Assembly (NCBI GenBank): GCA_029266425.1
Contig: JAQSWY010000016.1
Coordinates: forward strand, 1 to 64,000
Direction: 5' to 3'
Length of the DNA stretch: 64,000 bases
Source of the DNA: Xanthobacteraceae bacterium
GTDB taxonomy: Bacteria > Pseudomonadota > Alphaproteobacteria > Rhizobiales > Xanthobacteraceae
Position numbers and translations under genes: made by a program. Shown piece after piece: positions 36,586 through 46,288 of this stretch. How positions within the stretch are numbered: position 1 is the stretch's first letter; every line of letters begins with the position of its first letter. Below the pieces are notes generated by a model. It searched no databases. It saw only the letters and a list, made by a program, of their open reading frames with translations, and was not told where the DNA came from.

Positions 36586-37251
36586 ATGAACCACCATGCC
36601 CACCCTCAGCCGGAATTGGCCGATTCGTCGGCTGCGCCGCTGATGGTCCCGCCGCTCGAGGCCGCGCTCGCGCTCATGGAGGCGCGGCGCTCGGTGCCGC
36701 TGCGAACGCTCGCCGGACCGGGGCCGACGCCGGAGGAGATCGAGCGGCTGATGCGGCTCGCCGCCCGCACGCCGGACCACGGTCGGCTGATACCCTGGCG
36801 CTTCATCCTGATCGAGGGCAGCGCCCGCAGCGAGCTCGGCGATCGGCTCGACGCGCTCTATGCACGGCAGAACCCGGACACGGCGGCGGGCAAGTGCGAC
36901 ATGTGGCGGCTCTATCTGGAGCGCGCGCCGCTCACCGTGGTGCTGGTCAGCCGGCCCGATCCCGCCGCCAAGGTGCCGGAGTGGAACCAGATGCTGTCCG
37001 CGGGCGCCGCCGGCATGGCGCTGACCATTGCTGCCAGCGCCATGGGCTTTGCCACGCAATGGCTGCTGAAATGGCCTGGACGCGATCCGGAGGCGGCCGC
37101 GCTCGTGGGCGTAAAAGCCGGCGAGAAAGTCGCCGGCTTCATCCATATCGGCCGCCCGCGGCTCATCGCGCCAGACCGCCCTCGCCCGGCGCTTGCCGAT
37201 GTCGTGACCCGCTGGAGCGCGGATCAGTCGATGTCGAACGACACGCCCTGA
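36586..37251 (+). CDS. nitroreductase family protein (YdjA-like)
   Basis: 221 residues. FMN-binding nitroreductase pattern: RRSVPLRTLAGPGPTPEEIE near residue 35, then LAARTPDHGRLIPWRFILIE, and LSAGAAGMALTIAASAMGFATQWL in the middle (in part), ending GFIHIGRP. The P-D-H-G-R-L-I-P-W-R-F block is typical of the small YdjA-type subgroup. It should reduce nitro or quinone compounds with NAD(P)H. The 3' end overlaps the opposing aldehyde dehydrogenase by 28 bases. Confidence 0.87.
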   Translation: MNHHAHPQPELADSSAAPLMVPPLEAALALMEARRSVPLRTLAGPGPTPEEIERLMRLAARTPDHGRLIPWRFILIEGSARSELGDRLDALYARQNPDTAAGKCDMWRLYLERAPLTVVLVSRPDPAAKVPEWNQMLSAGAAGMALTIAASAMGFATQWLLKWPGRDPEAAALVGVKAGEKVAGFIHIGRPRLIAPDRPRPALADVVTRWSADQSMSNDTP

Positions 37252-38762
37252 GCCAGCGGCAGGGCCCGCGAGTAATTGATGGTGTTGGTGGCCCGCCGCA
37301 TATAGGCCTTCCAGGCGTCGGAGCCGGATTCCCGCCCGCCCCCGGTCTCCTTCTCGCCGCCGAAGGCGCCGCCGATCTCCGCGCCAGAGGGCCCGATATT
37401 CACATTGGCAATGCCGCAATCCGAGCCTTCGGCAGAGAGGAACGCCTCCGCCTCGCGCAGGTCGTTGGTGAAGATCGAGGATGACAGGCCCTGCGGCACG
37501 TCATTGTGCAGCTTGATTGATTCCTGCAGGCCGCCGCTGCGCAGCACATAGAGGATCGGCGCGAAGGTCTCCTGCCGCACCACGTCCGTCTGCTCGTCGA
37601 TCTCGACCAGGGCCGGTGTCACATAATAGGCGCCCGGCCAGAGCTCGGCATGCACCCGCTCGCCGCCATGCACCTTAGCACCGGCCGCCCGCGCCGCCTC
37701 GAGGGCCCGCTGCATGCCGGCAAAGGCCGCCTCGTCGATCAGCGGGCCGATCAGTGTCCCGGCAACCCGCGGATCGCCGATGGGCACCGAGCCGTAGGCC
37801 TTGGCGAGCCGCGGCACCAGTTCGTCATATGCGCCCTCATGCACGATGAGGCGGCGCAGCGTGGTGCAGCGCTGTCCCGCCGTGCCCATCGCCGCAAAGG
37901 CGATGGCCCGCAAGGTCAGATCGAGGTCGGCCGACGGGCAGACGATGGCGGCATTGTTGCCGCCGAGCTCGAGGATGGAGCGTCCGAAGCGCTTCGCCAC
38001 CCGCTCGCCGACAATGCGACCCATGCGGGTCGAGCCGGTCGCGGAGATAACCGGCACGCGCGCATCGTCGACCAGCGCGGCGCCGACATCGCTTGCGCCG
38101 ATCAGCACCTGCGACAGCCCGGCCGGAGTGTCGCCGAACTTCGCGGCAGCCTTCTCGAACAGCGCCTGCACCGCCAGCGCCGTAAGCGGCGTCTTCTCCG
38201 ACGGCTTCCAGATCACGCTGTTCCCGCAGACCAGCGCCAGCGCGGCGTTCCACGACCACACCGCGACCGGGAAATTGAAGGCGGTGATAATGCCGACAGG
38301 GCCGATCGGATGCCAGCACTCCATCATGCGGTGGCCCGGCCGCTCCGAGGCGATGGTGAGGCCGTAGAGCTGGCGCGACAGGCCGACGGCGAAGTCGCAG
38401 ATGTCGATCATCTCCTGCACTTCGCCGAGGCCTTCGGAGGTGACCTTGCCGGCCTCCAGCGTCACCAGTTGGCCAAGCTCCGCCTTGTGGGTGCGCAGTT
38501 CCTCGCCGATGAGACGCACAAGTTCGCCGCGGCGCGGCGCCGGCACGGTGCGCCAGGCGTGGAAAGCCTCGACCGAACGGGAGACGGTGTCCGCGACCTC
38601 GGCCGCGCCCGCCTCGACGACACGGGCGACGGTCTCCCCGGTGATCGGCGACCGGGCCTCCCGGGTGCCATCCTTCCAGAGGCCCGACGGTACGCCCAGG
38701 GCCGAAAGGAGGGTCGCGACCTCCTTTGCCGCGGGCTCGCCAGTGGTGACGCGAATGGTCAT
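37224..38762 (-). CDS. aldehyde dehydrogenase, ALDH7/aminoadipate-semialdehyde dehydrogenase-like
   Basis: 512 residues; ATG at 38762 with AGGAGG 7 bases upstream. Cofactor site: TAFNFPVAVWSWNAALALVC, KPSEKTPLTA and SATGSTRMGR. The general base is in LELGGNNAAIV and the catalytic cysteine in GTAGQRCTTLRRL. The N-N-A-A-I and G-x-T-x-x-x-R-R-x spacing matches the ALDH7 (antiquitin) group, which oxidises alpha-aminoadipic semialdehyde in lysine breakdown. The physiological substrate here is inferred. Confidence 0.87.
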   Translation of the reverse strand: MTIRVTTGEPAAKEVATLLSALGVPSGLWKDGTREARSPITGETVARVVEAGAAEVADTVSRSVEAFHAWRTVPAPRRGELVRLIGEELRTHKAELGQLVTLEAGKVTSEGLGEVQEMIDICDFAVGLSRQLYGLTIASERPGHRMMECWHPIGPVGIITAFNFPVAVWSWNAALALVCGNSVIWKPSEKTPLTALAVQALFEKAAAKFGDTPAGLSQVLIGASDVGAALVDDARVPVISATGSTRMGRIVGERVAKRFGRSILELGGNNAAIVCPSADLDLTLRAIAFAAMGTAGQRCTTLRRLIVHEGAYDELVPRLAKAYGSVPIGDPRVAGTLIGPLIDEAAFAGMQRALEAARAAGAKVHGGERVHAELWPGAYYVTPALVEIDEQTDVVRQETFAPILYVLRSGGLQESIKLHNDVPQGLSSSIFTNDLREAEAFLSAEGSDCGIANVNIGPSGAEIGGAFGGEKETGGGRESGSDAWKAYMRRATNTINYSRALPLAQGVSFDID

Positions 38763-39156
38763 GGATCGCCTCCTATAGGTTTGTCCCTCCATATCACCGG
38801 CGCGCCCCGACGTGTAACCCCACCTTCGTGAGGTCGGCGGTCGGCCGCGGAACCTGACCCAGGGTCACGAGTTATTCGGAGTCGTGCAGGTGGAATTGTC
38901 CAGCTTCCGGAGGCTAGTTCCAGATCCTTGGACAGTGTTGCCGATTTGCCGCCAGACGATCGGATTCTATACTGAAAATGCAGCCGGAACTCTTCTGGCG
39001 ATTGAGCTGCGGCTGTGCCGGGACTACGAGATCCAGGCGCCTGAAATGGCTGTGGCATACGCCATATTCTGAATCGAAGGGACCGACCGACTAACCATCG
39101 CCACAATTTCTTGTTCATCGACCGTTCATCGTTCAACGGGAGAAGGAACCAAAGCA
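38763..39156. other. 394-base region between ALDH and the RlpA-like gene
   Basis: A plus-strand frame of 62 codons at 38884-39072 lacks homology or a good start site. GACCC-A-GGGTC around 38860 is a small palindrome. The last 60 bases are AT-rich and likely hold the promoter of the RlpA-like gene. Confidence 0.45.
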
Positions 39157-39555
39157 TTGCAGGCTTGGGAAATCGGACGTATCGCCGGCACGGCTCTTGC
39201 CGCCATCTTGATCTTCGCCGCGGCTGAAAGCCCGGCTCTTGCCGGCAGCGCCAAGCTCGGTGCCACCACCGGCATGGCTTCCTATTACGGATATGGCGGA
39301 CGCACCGCCAATGGCGAGCGCCACAATGCGGCTGCCATGACCGCCGCACACCGCACTCTCCCCTTCGGCACCAGGGTCCGCGTCACCAACACCTCGAATG
39401 GGCGTTCGGTCGTCCTGCGGATCAATGATCGCGGGCCGTTCGTGCGCGGTCGGGTAATCGACGTTTCGACCGGCGCGGCCGATGCTCTGGGCTTCCGCTC
39501 GCGGGGCGTCGCCAAGGTCGATATCGCCGTCGTCAGCCAGAGCGCGTCGAACTGA
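39157..39555 (+). CDS. RlpA-like septal protein / double-psi beta-barrel domain
   Basis: 132 residues from TTG at 39157, with GAAGGA about 10 bases upstream; a signal peptide follows (IAGTALAAILIFAAAES, cleavage after ALA). The rest is a single double-psi barrel: GMASYYGYGGRTANGERHNA, AAHRTLPFGTRVRVTNTSNG, VVLRINDRGPFVRGRVIDVS. The family includes septal-ring lytic transglycosylases; the catalytic D in N-D-R-G-P is present. There is no SPOR domain, so it may not localise to denuded glycan. Confidence 0.87.
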   Translation: MQAWEIGRIAGTALAAILIFAAAESPALAGSAKLGATTGMASYYGYGGRTANGERHNAAAMTAAHRTLPFGTRVRVTNTSNGRSVVLRINDRGPFVRGRVIDVSTGAADALGFRSRGVAKVDIAVVSQSASN

Positions 39556-39558
39556 GCT

Positions 39559-40575
39559 CTAGCGCCCCTGGCGCTCGTCCTCGAACGCCGCGTCGAGCAT
39601 GCTACGGCATTCCTGCAGCTCATAGAGCGTCGCCTGGAGGCGCCGTACGTCGTCGCGCGTGAGGTTCACGCGTGAGGGCTCGGACGCGCGAGCCTCGGAC
39701 TGACGCGCCTCCATCTGCCGGGTCTCCGCCCGCGTCTCCTGACGCGTCGACGGCGCATAGGCACGCGTCTCGGACGGCGGGGTCCAGTCGGATGGCGCGC
39801 CGTAAGGCTGGGCGCGCAGCGGCAGGAAGGATGGGTCCGGTGCCCTCTGGCGAACCGCCGGCTCAATGCGCGCAGGCGCCGGACGGAACGGGAAGGCCGG
39901 CATGGTCTCGGCCGGCCCATCCGGCTCGAACGGCCGACGTGCCTGGGGCTCGCGCGCGGCAGGCAGCGATCCGCGCGGGCGTTGAGGTTCGGCGACCGGT
40001 GGCATTTCGACGATCTCCGGCAATTCTTCGCGCGCGATCCGGGCCGAAGGCTCGCTGCGCTCGGCCCCGTCGCGGCCGCGCCGCGCGGGCAGCAGGTTCA
40101 GGATGCCGCCGAGCGATCCGCCGCGCGGCCCGTCAGCCCGCGCGTCCCGCGCCGCCCGGCGCGAGGCGCCGTCCGCCGCCATGCCGGGATGGCCGGCGTC
40201 AACGCCATGATCATCGAGCTGTTCGGCCAGACCCTCGCCCAAATCCTCGCCCAGGCTCTCGTCCATGTCGGCGTCGCCAAGCCCGACATCGTCGGCTTCC
40301 AGCCACACCATCTGCACGAAGCGCGCGCCCTGCTCCTTCAGGATGCGCTGCACCCCGCGAATGGTGTAGCCCTCGCTATAGAGCAGATGGCGGATCCCGC
40401 GCAGCAGCTCGACATCGTCCGGCCGGTAATACCGCCGGCCGCCGCCGCGCTTCAGCGGGCGGATCTGCGGGAAGCGGGTCTCCCAGAAGCGCAGCACATG
40501 TTGCGGCAGATCGAGGTCGTCGGCGACCTCGCTGATCGTGCGGAAGGCGTCGGGGCCCTTCTCCACGGCCAGCAT
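39559..40575 (-). CDS. MerR-family transcriptional regulator
   Basis: 338 residues. The MerR HTH occupies about 11-80: [57 protein letters not shown] Pro/Ala/Arg-rich low-complexity region of about 200 residues follows, then a helical tail ([20 protein letters not shown]). This long form sits next to ihfA in many alphaproteobacteria; its role there is unclear. The regulator starts 12 bases after the ihfA stop on the same strand. Confidence 0.88.
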   Translation of the reverse strand: MLAVEKGPDAFRTISEVADDLDLPQHVLRFWETRFPQIRPLKRGGGRRYYRPDDVELLRGIRHLLYSEGYTIRGVQRILKEQGARFVQMVWLEADDVGLGDADMDESLGEDLGEGLAEQLDDHGVDAGHPGMAADGASRRAARDARADGPRGGSLGGILNLLPARRGRDGAERSEPSARIAREELPEIVEMPPVAEPQRPRGSLPAAREPQARRPFEPDGPAETMPAFPFRPAPARIEPAVRQRAPDPSFLPLRAQPYGAPSDWTPPSETRAYAPSTRQETRAETRQMEARQSEARASEPSRVNLTRDDVRRLQATLYELQECRSMLDAAFEDERQGR

Positions 40576-40586
40576 CTCCTACCCGA

Positions 40587-40889
40587 TCATTTCGCCGGTT
40601 CGGCGTTGATCTGCTGCTTGAGGATGTTTGAAGGCTTGAACACCATGACGCGGCGCGGCGAAATCGGCACCTCCTCGCCGGTCTTCGGATTGCGGCCGAC
40701 GCGCTCGCCCTTCTGGCGCACGACGAAGGAGCCGAAGGACGACAGCTTCACCGTCTCCCCCTTCGCCACGCAGTCGGCGATTTCCGACAGCACCGTCTCG
40801 ACCAAAGCAGCGGATTCCGTGCGGGAAAGGCCAACACGCTGGTACACGGCCTCGCAAAGATCCGCGCGCGTGATAGTCCGACCGGACAT
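40587..40889 (-). CDS. ihfA: integration host factor subunit alpha
   Basis: 100 residues from the ATG at 40889 ([11 protein letters not shown]), with GGAGAGAAT upstream. It is an HU/IHF fold with the DNA-inserting beta arm [19 protein letters not shown] and conserved prolines, ending [15 protein letters not shown]. With IhfB it bends DNA sharply at specific sites. It is between fabH and the MerR gene, the usual alphaproteobacterial order. Confidence 0.93.
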   Translation of the reverse strand: MSGRTITRADLCEAVYQRVGLSRTESAALVETVLSEIADCVAKGETVKLSSFGSFVVRQKGERVGRNPKTGEEVPISPRRVMVFKPSNILKQQINAEPAK

Positions 40890-40996
40890 TATTCTCTCCA
40901 CCCAATACGCAATCGTACCGTCCCGACTCGCAGCCTAGGCGTCGGAAGCGTTCACGGTCAACGGCAACGGTCTGCGCAGGCAGCACAAATTCGCTT

Positions 40997-41971
40997 TCAC
41001 CAGCGCAACAATGCCGAGCCCCAGGTGAAGCCCCCGCCCATCGCCTCCAGCAGCACGACGTCGCCCCGCTTGATGCGCCCGTCGGCGACCGCGACCGCGA
41101 GCGCCAGCGGGATCGAGGCGGCCGAGGTGTTGCCGTGGCGATCCACCGTCATCACCACCTTCTCCTGCGCGATGCCGAACTTGGTGGCGCTGGCGTCGAT
41201 GATGCGCCGATTCGCCTGATGGGGCACGAACCAGTCGAGCGATTGCGCATTGACGCCGGTCGCGGTGAAGGCGTCCTCGATCACGTCGGTGATCATGCCG
41301 ACGGCGTGGCGGAACACCTCACGGCCTTCCATGCGCAGAAACCCGACGCTGCGGGTCGAGGAGACACCGCCATCGACATAGAGCTTGTTCTTGTGCCGGC
41401 CGTCGGAGCGCAGATGCGTCGTCAATATGCCTGCACCTTCCGCCTCGCTCGCGGGCACCGCCTCCAGCACCACCGCCCCTGCCCCGTCGCCGAACAGCAC
41501 GCAGGTGGTACGGTCGGTCCAGTCGAGGATGCGCGAGAAGGTCTCGGCGCCGATCACCAGCGCACGACGGAAGCTGCCGGCTTTGAGGTAGTTGTCCGCG
41601 GTCGCCATGGCGAAGACGAAACCCGAGCATACCGCCTGCAGGTCGAACGCAGCGCCATGGGTGATGCCGAGGCCGGCCTGCACCGTCACCGCGGTGGCGG
41701 GGAAGGTGTTGTCCGGCGTCGAGGTGGCAAGCACGATGAGGTCGATGTCGCCCGGCTCCAGCCCGGCATCCTTCAGTGCCGCGCGCGCCGCATGGAGCGC
41801 GAGATCGGAGGTCACCTCGCCGTCGGCGGCGATGCGGCGCTCGCGGATACCGGTGCGCTGGACGATCCATTCGTCGGAGGTGTCCACCATCAGCGCGAGA
41901 TCGGCATTGGTGAGGATGCGCTCGGGCAGATAGGAGCCCACGCCGCGGACAACGGATCGGAAATGCGTCAC
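40997..41971 (-). CDS. fabH: beta-ketoacyl-ACP synthase III
   Basis: 324 residues. The catalytic triad is visible: Cys in [11 protein letters not shown] (about 112), His in [11 protein letters not shown] and Asn in [11 protein letters not shown]. The N-terminus [20 protein letters not shown] is typical. FabH condenses acetyl-CoA with malonyl-ACP to start fatty acid synthesis. Its ATG overlaps the plsX stop by four bases (ATGA), so the two are coupled. Confidence 0.96.
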   Translation of the reverse strand: MTHFRSVVRGVGSYLPERILTNADLALMVDTSDEWIVQRTGIRERRIAADGEVTSDLALHAARAALKDAGLEPGDIDLIVLATSTPDNTFPATAVTVQAGLGITHGAAFDLQAVCSGFVFAMATADNYLKAGSFRRALVIGAETFSRILDWTDRTTCVLFGDGAGAVVLEAVPASEAEGAGILTTHLRSDGRHKNKLYVDGGVSSTRSVGFLRMEGREVFRHAVGMITDVIEDAFTATGVNAQSLDWFVPHQANRRIIDASATKFGIAQEKVVMTVDRHGNTSAASIPLALAVAVADGRIKRGDVVLLEAMGGGFTWGSALLRW

Positions 41972-43056
41972 GATTGAACCTGTAGAGCGTCCGTGGGTAG
42001 GCCGGCCGCAGGGGGAAGTGTGGGGGGGCCGGCCACGCTGGGACGGCTGTCGAGATTTTTCGCGATGCGCGAGAGCAGTTCGTAGCGCACCATGTCGTAG
42101 CCGATATCGACAGCGGAGGCGAAGCCTTCGGCGTCGGTACCGCCATGGCTCTTGATCACCACGCCGTTCAGGCCGAGGAACACGCCGCCATTGGACTTGC
42201 GCGGGTCGAGCTTCTCGCGCAACGCCCGGAACGCGCTGCGCGCCAGCACATAGCCGATCCGCGACAGGAAGCTGCGCTCGATGGCGCCGCGGAGATAATC
42301 GGCGAACTGCTTGGCCGTGCCCTCCGCGGTCTTCAGCGCGATATTGCCGGCAAAACCCTCGGTGACGACGACATCGACCACACCGCGGCCGATATCATCG
42401 CCCTCGACGAAGCCATGATAGGCAAGGCCCGGATGATCGGCCTCGCGCAGCGCCGCGCCGGCCTCCTTGACCTCCTCGACGCCCTTGATCTCCTCGACGC
42501 CGACATTGAGCAGGCCGACGCTCGGCCGATCGATGTCGAACACGATGCGGGCCATGGCGGCGCCCATCACCGCCATGTCGACCAGATGCTGGGCGGTGGC
42601 GCCGATCGAGGCCCCGACATCGAGCACCACGCTCTCGCCGCGCATGGTCGGCCACAGGCAGGCAATGGCCGGGCGGCTGATGCCGGCCATGGTCTTGAGA
42701 TTGACCTTGGCCATCGCCATCAGCGCGCCGGTATTGCCCGCAGAGACCGCGCAATCGGCCTGGCCGGTGTGCACCGCGTCGATCGCCTTCCACATCGAGG
42801 AGACGCGCCGGCCGCGCCGGAGCGCCTGGCTCGGCTTGTCGTCCATGCGCACCACGACGTCGGTATGGATCACCTCGCTGGCCGCGGCGAGCTTCGGGCG
42901 CGCCGCCAGAAGCCGATCGATGCGCGCCTTGTCGCCGAACAGCAGGTAACGGATGTCGGGGTGACGCGTCAGCGCGATCTCGGCACCGGGAATGACGACC
43001 TCCGGACCATGATCCCCACCCATGACGTCGAGCGCGATGCGGACGAGCGATGACAT
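41968..43056 (-). CDS. plsX: phosphate acyltransferase PlsX
   Basis: 362 residues from ATG 43056 ([20 protein letters not shown]); longer forms lack the family start. Landmarks: [47 protein letters not shown] and [17 protein letters not shown]. PlsX makes acyl phosphate from acyl-ACP for phospholipid synthesis. The C-terminal 25 residues are proline-rich. Upstream is DUF177, but with no rpmF between, as is usual in this order. Confidence 0.96.
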   Translation of the reverse strand: MSSLVRIALDVMGGDHGPEVVIPGAEIALTRHPDIRYLLFGDKARIDRLLAARPKLAAASEVIHTDVVVRMDDKPSQALRRGRRVSSMWKAIDAVHTGQADCAVSAGNTGALMAMAKVNLKTMAGISRPAIACLWPTMRGESVVLDVGASIGATAQHLVDMAVMGAAMARIVFDIDRPSVGLLNVGVEEIKGVEEVKEAGAALREADHPGLAYHGFVEGDDIGRGVVDVVVTEGFAGNIALKTAEGTAKQFADYLRGAIERSFLSRIGYVLARSAFRALREKLDPRKSNGGVFLGLNGVVIKSHGGTDAEGFASAVDIGYDMVRYELLSRIAKNLDSRPSVAGPPTLPPAAGLPTDALQVQS

Positions 43057-43244
43057 AAGGCGCTTCGAATTCCTGGTCGGTCCAAGGGAAAGGCGGATAA
43101 GAGGCCGGCACGTCAAAGGGATCGGCACGAGGGGCGTTGCCCGGCGAGCGCCGTCACGATGGCGGTCGGCGCGCGGCGCTCACGGATGCCTCAAGCGCGG
43201 GGCCGTGACAATAGCCTCCCACACCGGCACGGTAATTGAGCCGC

Positions 43245-43796
43245 TCATTCCTCACCGCTCGGGCGGTCCTTGCGCAGCCGCGACAGCGCGCTGAAGGGCG
43301 AATCGTCCTCGGCGCCCGGCGTAGGCGGCATCTCAAACGCCGCCCCGGGTTTGCGCGGATAGGGATCGATACCGAGCGCGAGGAATTCGCCGACCACTGC
43401 GCCGATATCGACCACGCCGTTGATCAGCGGATCCGGCAATTCCTCCGCTCCCATCTCGATCTCGGCACCGGGTCGCACCTCGGGAAGCCGATCCTCGGGG
43501 ACGAAATGCATCTCGATCTCCTCCGAAACCGGCACATCGAACGCTTCGAGCGTCGCGACGCAGGTCTGCCGGATCGTGGCCTCGACATGGCCGCCGACCT
43601 TCACGCCGCCGCGCCCGTCCGGGGTGAGCGTGACGCTGGCCTTGAGCGCGGGGATGGCGACGATGTCGAACTCCTTCGCCAGCGCCGCGCGCGCTGCCTC
43701 GTCAGGGGCGACACGGAAGGTCGCACCGTCCTCCGGCAGATGCGCCACCACGACGGGCTGGCTGAGCGGCGAGGTAGCAGGCGCGTTGTCGGTCAT
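43245..43796 (-). CDS. DUF177 (YceD) family protein
   Basis: 183 residues. The conserved YceD core is a beta-barrel with one cysteine: VEATIRQTCVATLEAFDVPV, then the acidic block DPLINGVVDIGAVVGEFLAL and DPYPRKPGAAF. YceD proteins are linked to 23S rRNA accumulation. Its ATG overlaps the stop of the upstream ubiquinol-cytochrome c chaperone gene (ATGA), so they are co-translated. Confidence 0.88.
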   Translation of the reverse strand: MTDNAPATSPLSQPVVVAHLPEDGATFRVAPDEAARAALAKEFDIVAIPALKASVTLTPDGRGGVKVGGHVEATIRQTCVATLEAFDVPVSEEIEMHFVPEDRLPEVRPGAEIEMGAEELPDPLINGVVDIGAVVGEFLALGIDPYPRKPGAAFEMPPTPGAEDDSPFSALSRLRKDRPSGEE

Positions 43797-44353
43797 GGCG
43801 TGATCTCGGCAATAGGTGCCGGCGTAGCGGCGGGAAAGGCAATCTCGCCGGCGGCGAGGCGGTCAAAGGACTGGGTCGCGAGCGTGGCCGTGAGGTTGCG
43901 CACATAAGAGGCGAGACGGCGCGCCTCCCCGGCCCTTGCGGCATCGGAACCATAGACGTTGCGCATGAGGGCGTCCTCGAGCGCGGCATTGTCGTCCGCC
44001 GCCAGCGCGGCGTCATAGACGCCGGCGCGGCCATAGAAGGCTTCGGCGACGCGCTTCATCTTCTTCGGCACGGTGAGGTCGCCGACGCCCATCTCCCGCA
44101 GGTTCGAATCCATGTCGCGGCAGAATTCATCGAACACGTGCTGGCCGAGAGTACGGCGCTCCTCCGGCTCGCCCTTCAGCCGGTGGAAGAGTGCGAAGGC
44201 GTGCACCAGGATCATCTCGAAGCGCCCGGCAATGGTGTCCGGGACCGCGAAATCCGTAAAGAACGCCGGATCACGGGACTGCGCCACGATCGCGCCATAG
44301 AGGCGCTCAATGGTCGCGCGTCCGTCGTCTCGGCGGAAAAAGCGCAGAATCAT
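43793..44353 (-). CDS. ubiquinol-cytochrome c chaperone family protein
   Basis: 186 residues from the ATG at 44353 (MILRFFRRDD). It is all-helical, with the CBP3/UQCC1 pattern: ERLYGAIVAQSRDPAFFTDF, FEMILVHAFALFHRL, then QHVFDEFCRDMDSNLREMGV and KKMKRVAEAFYGR. In mitochondria the homologue helps cytochrome b assembly; a like role in bc1 biogenesis is inferred. It is first of the coupled pair with DUF177, divergent from bamE. Confidence 0.9.
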   Translation of the reverse strand: MILRFFRRDDGRATIERLYGAIVAQSRDPAFFTDFAVPDTIAGRFEMILVHAFALFHRLKGEPEERRTLGQHVFDEFCRDMDSNLREMGVGDLTVPKKMKRVAEAFYGRAGVYDAALAADDNAALEDALMRNVYGSDAARAGEARRLASYVRNLTATLATQSFDRLAAGEIAFPAATPAPIAEITP

Positions 44354-44558
44354 GTTCGTCTGGTGCCCGATGCTTGCCGGCCGCATGGCCCTTCCGACTG
44401 GAATGGGCGGGTTAGCGCGGTCGGTCGAGGGTGGCAAGGAGAATGCGGTCGGCACCGGCCCGACAAAGCCCCGTGAATGCGGCATGGCTTTGGCAGGGAC
44501 GGTAACGATCAACCGGATGGGGACATCCGTGGGCAAAATAGCTGCCCGAGCACAATGG

Positions 44559-44610
44559 GTTGGAGCATGTTGTTCGCGCCGGGCCTTCAACCTGAGCGGA
44601 ACTTGCTCTA
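44559..44610. repeat. dispersed GAGCATG palindrome, copy 3 (degenerate)
   Basis: TTGGAGCATGTT at the left and GGAACTTGCTCT at the right match copies 1 and 2 at both ends. The inner part (GCGCCGGGCCTTCAACCTGAG) has diverged. It lies between the UQCC gene and bamE. Confidence 0.65.
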
Positions 44611-44645
44611 AAGGGGAACAGGTCGGGGTAATGGAGTGCTTGCCT

Positions 44646-45170
44646 ATGATGTCTGAGCCGACGACGCTCACCGCCCGCCGGCGCGGCCTCGGCCTTGCTG
44701 CATGCCTTCTGGTCGCCCTCGGCTCCTCGGCTTGCTCAAACGCGCCGCTTCCGACCGCGAGCCTCGGCCTGCCGCGCACGCCGACCGGCTTCGTGACAGA
44801 GCGGCAGCGCGGTTATGTCGCCACCGAGGGCGCGCTGGAACAGATTCCGGTGGGTTCGAGCCAGGAGCAGGTGCTGCTGGTGCTCGGCACGCCCTCCACC
44901 GTCGCCACCGTGGACGGCGAGGTATTTTACTACATCTCGCAGAAGACCAAGAAGGTGATGTTCCTGAAGCCCGAGGTGGTCGACCAACGCGTCCTCGCCG
45001 TCTATTTCGACAAGAAGGACAAGCGCGTCACCCGCATCGGCGACTATGGGCTCAAGGACGGCAAGGTGTTCGATTTCGTCTCGCGCACCACCCCGACGGG
45101 TGGGCAGGAAATGTCCCTGCTCGGCCAGCTCCTGACCGCCAGCGACTTCAATCCCGGCATCGGCATGTAA
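44646..45170 (+). CDS. bamE: outer membrane assembly lipoprotein BamE (SmpA/OmlA)
   Basis: About 174 residues. ATG 44646 has GGAG 9 bases upstream; ATG 44631 and 44649 are in frame too. A lipoprotein signal with cysteine in SSAC follows. The BamE fold is evident: RGYVATEGALEQIPVGSSQE, VLLVLGTPSTVATVDGEVFY, and KVMFLKPEVVDQRVLAVYFD. It is an accessory subunit of the beta-barrel assembly machine. It stands alone, divergent from the UQCC gene. Confidence 0.9.
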   Translation: MMSEPTTLTARRRGLGLAACLLVALGSSACSNAPLPTASLGLPRTPTGFVTERQRGYVATEGALEQIPVGSSQEQVLLVLGTPSTVATVDGEVFYYISQKTKKVMFLKPEVVDQRVLAVYFDKKDKRVTRIGDYGLKDGKVFDFVSRTTPTGGQEMSLLGQLLTASDFNPGIGM

Positions 45171-45211
45171 TTTCGGGCGGGCGAGCCTCACGGCGACGCC
45201 CGCCGTCCCTT

Positions 45212-46288
45212 CTAGGGCGCGCTCTGGATCATCGACTGGGTCCAGTCGTCGAGAAAGCGCTTCCGGCGCGCGGCGTCCTGAACCGCAAGCAGCGTCGGCC
45301 CCACGGCAATGGGACGCGCTATTCCGGAGGTCACGACGTTCGGACCCTCGATGCCGCCGGGCGTAGTGCCATCCGAACCGAAGAAGAACGATTGTGCCTG
45401 CCCCACGGATTGCCCACGCGCCGACAGGAGATAGTCCAGGAAACGGGCCGCCGCAGCCGGCTCGTTGCTGTGCGTGGGCACCATCGCCCCCCTGCTGAGA
45501 ACCAGCGTGTAATCCGCCGGCATGACGATGCCGAGCGGCTCGCCGCGCCGGACACGCTCGTACGCGTATGATCCGAGCATGTTATAGCCGATCAGCAGCC
45601 TTCCGGCGGCGAGTTCGTCGAGAATTTCCGAGGTGCAGCACCGGACGACGACCTGCGCCCGGCCCAGGCTTTCCAGAAGGCGGCCATAGGTAGTCGTCGT
45701 CTGCCGCGCGTCGTTGAACGCCAGCAGGTAGCCGATGCCGGACATCCGGATGTCGTAGGTGCCGACCTTGCCGCGGTAGGTTATCGCTTCGCGCCTCAGC
45801 AGCTCCGCGAGCTCGAGATGCGTGCGCGGCACGTCTCCGGCGGGAACGCTGTCGCGATTGTAGACCATGACGATCGGCTCATAGGTGAAGCCGAAGACCT
45901 CGTCGCGCCAGTTGGCCCACCGCGCAGCGCGCGTGAGGTTCGGTCCGTCGACCCGCTGCGCACAGCCGTCATTGGCGAGCTTGACGAGTTGATCGACCGA
46001 CGAGGAGAGATAGATGTCGCCGAGCGGACGACCCTGCGCGCACGCCTTGGCCGCAGCGGCGAAGAGGTCATTCGTCACATACTCCACCATCTCGATGGCG
46101 GTGCCCGGCGACATCTGCTGGAAATCGGAAATCAGCGGCGCGACCGCATACAGGTCGGTCGCCGCATGTATGGACAGCGTCTCGGTCTGGGCGGCCGGCG
46201 ATGGAAACCGCGTGACCGACTGCGCAAACGCGCACGGCGCGCCGGTGACGATAAGGGCCAGTGCGGCGAGTGCCATGTATCGCCTCAT
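45212..46288 (-). CDS. periplasmic substrate-binding protein, iron(III) ABC type, linked to a TCS
   Basis: 358 residues with a signal peptide (MALAALALIVTGAPCAFA). The fold is the type II periplasmic protein: LSIHAATDLYAVAPLISDF, YEPIVMVYNRDSVPAGDVP, GRLLIGYNMLGSYAYERV, and VPTHSNEPAAAARFLDYLLS. Its ATG overlaps the stop of the sensor kinase gene (46285-46288), making a three-gene operon with the two-component system. No ABC permease is near. Related proteins encoded with TctDE-type systems probably act as ligand sensors for the kinase. Confidence 0.85.
   Translation of the reverse strand: MRRYMALAALALIVTGAPCAFAQSVTRFPSPAAQTETLSIHAATDLYAVAPLISDFQQMSPGTAIEMVEYVTNDLFAAAAKACAQGRPLGDIYLSSSVDQLVKLANDGCAQRVDGPNLTRAARWANWRDEVFGFTYEPIVMVYNRDSVPAGDVPRTHLELAELLRREAITYRGKVGTYDIRMSGIGYLLAFNDARQTTTTYGRLLESLGRAQVVVRCCTSEILDELAAGRLLIGYNMLGSYAYERVRRGEPLGIVMPADYTLVLSRGAMVPTHSNEPAAAARFLDYLLSARGQSVGQAQSFFFGSDGTTPGGIEGPNVVTSGIARPIAVGPTLLAVQDAARRKRFLDDWTQSMIQSAP

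Noticed and set aside
38884-39072. 62-codon frame before the RlpA-like gene
   Set aside because: No start signal, no family, and no overlap with neighbours that would suggest translation.
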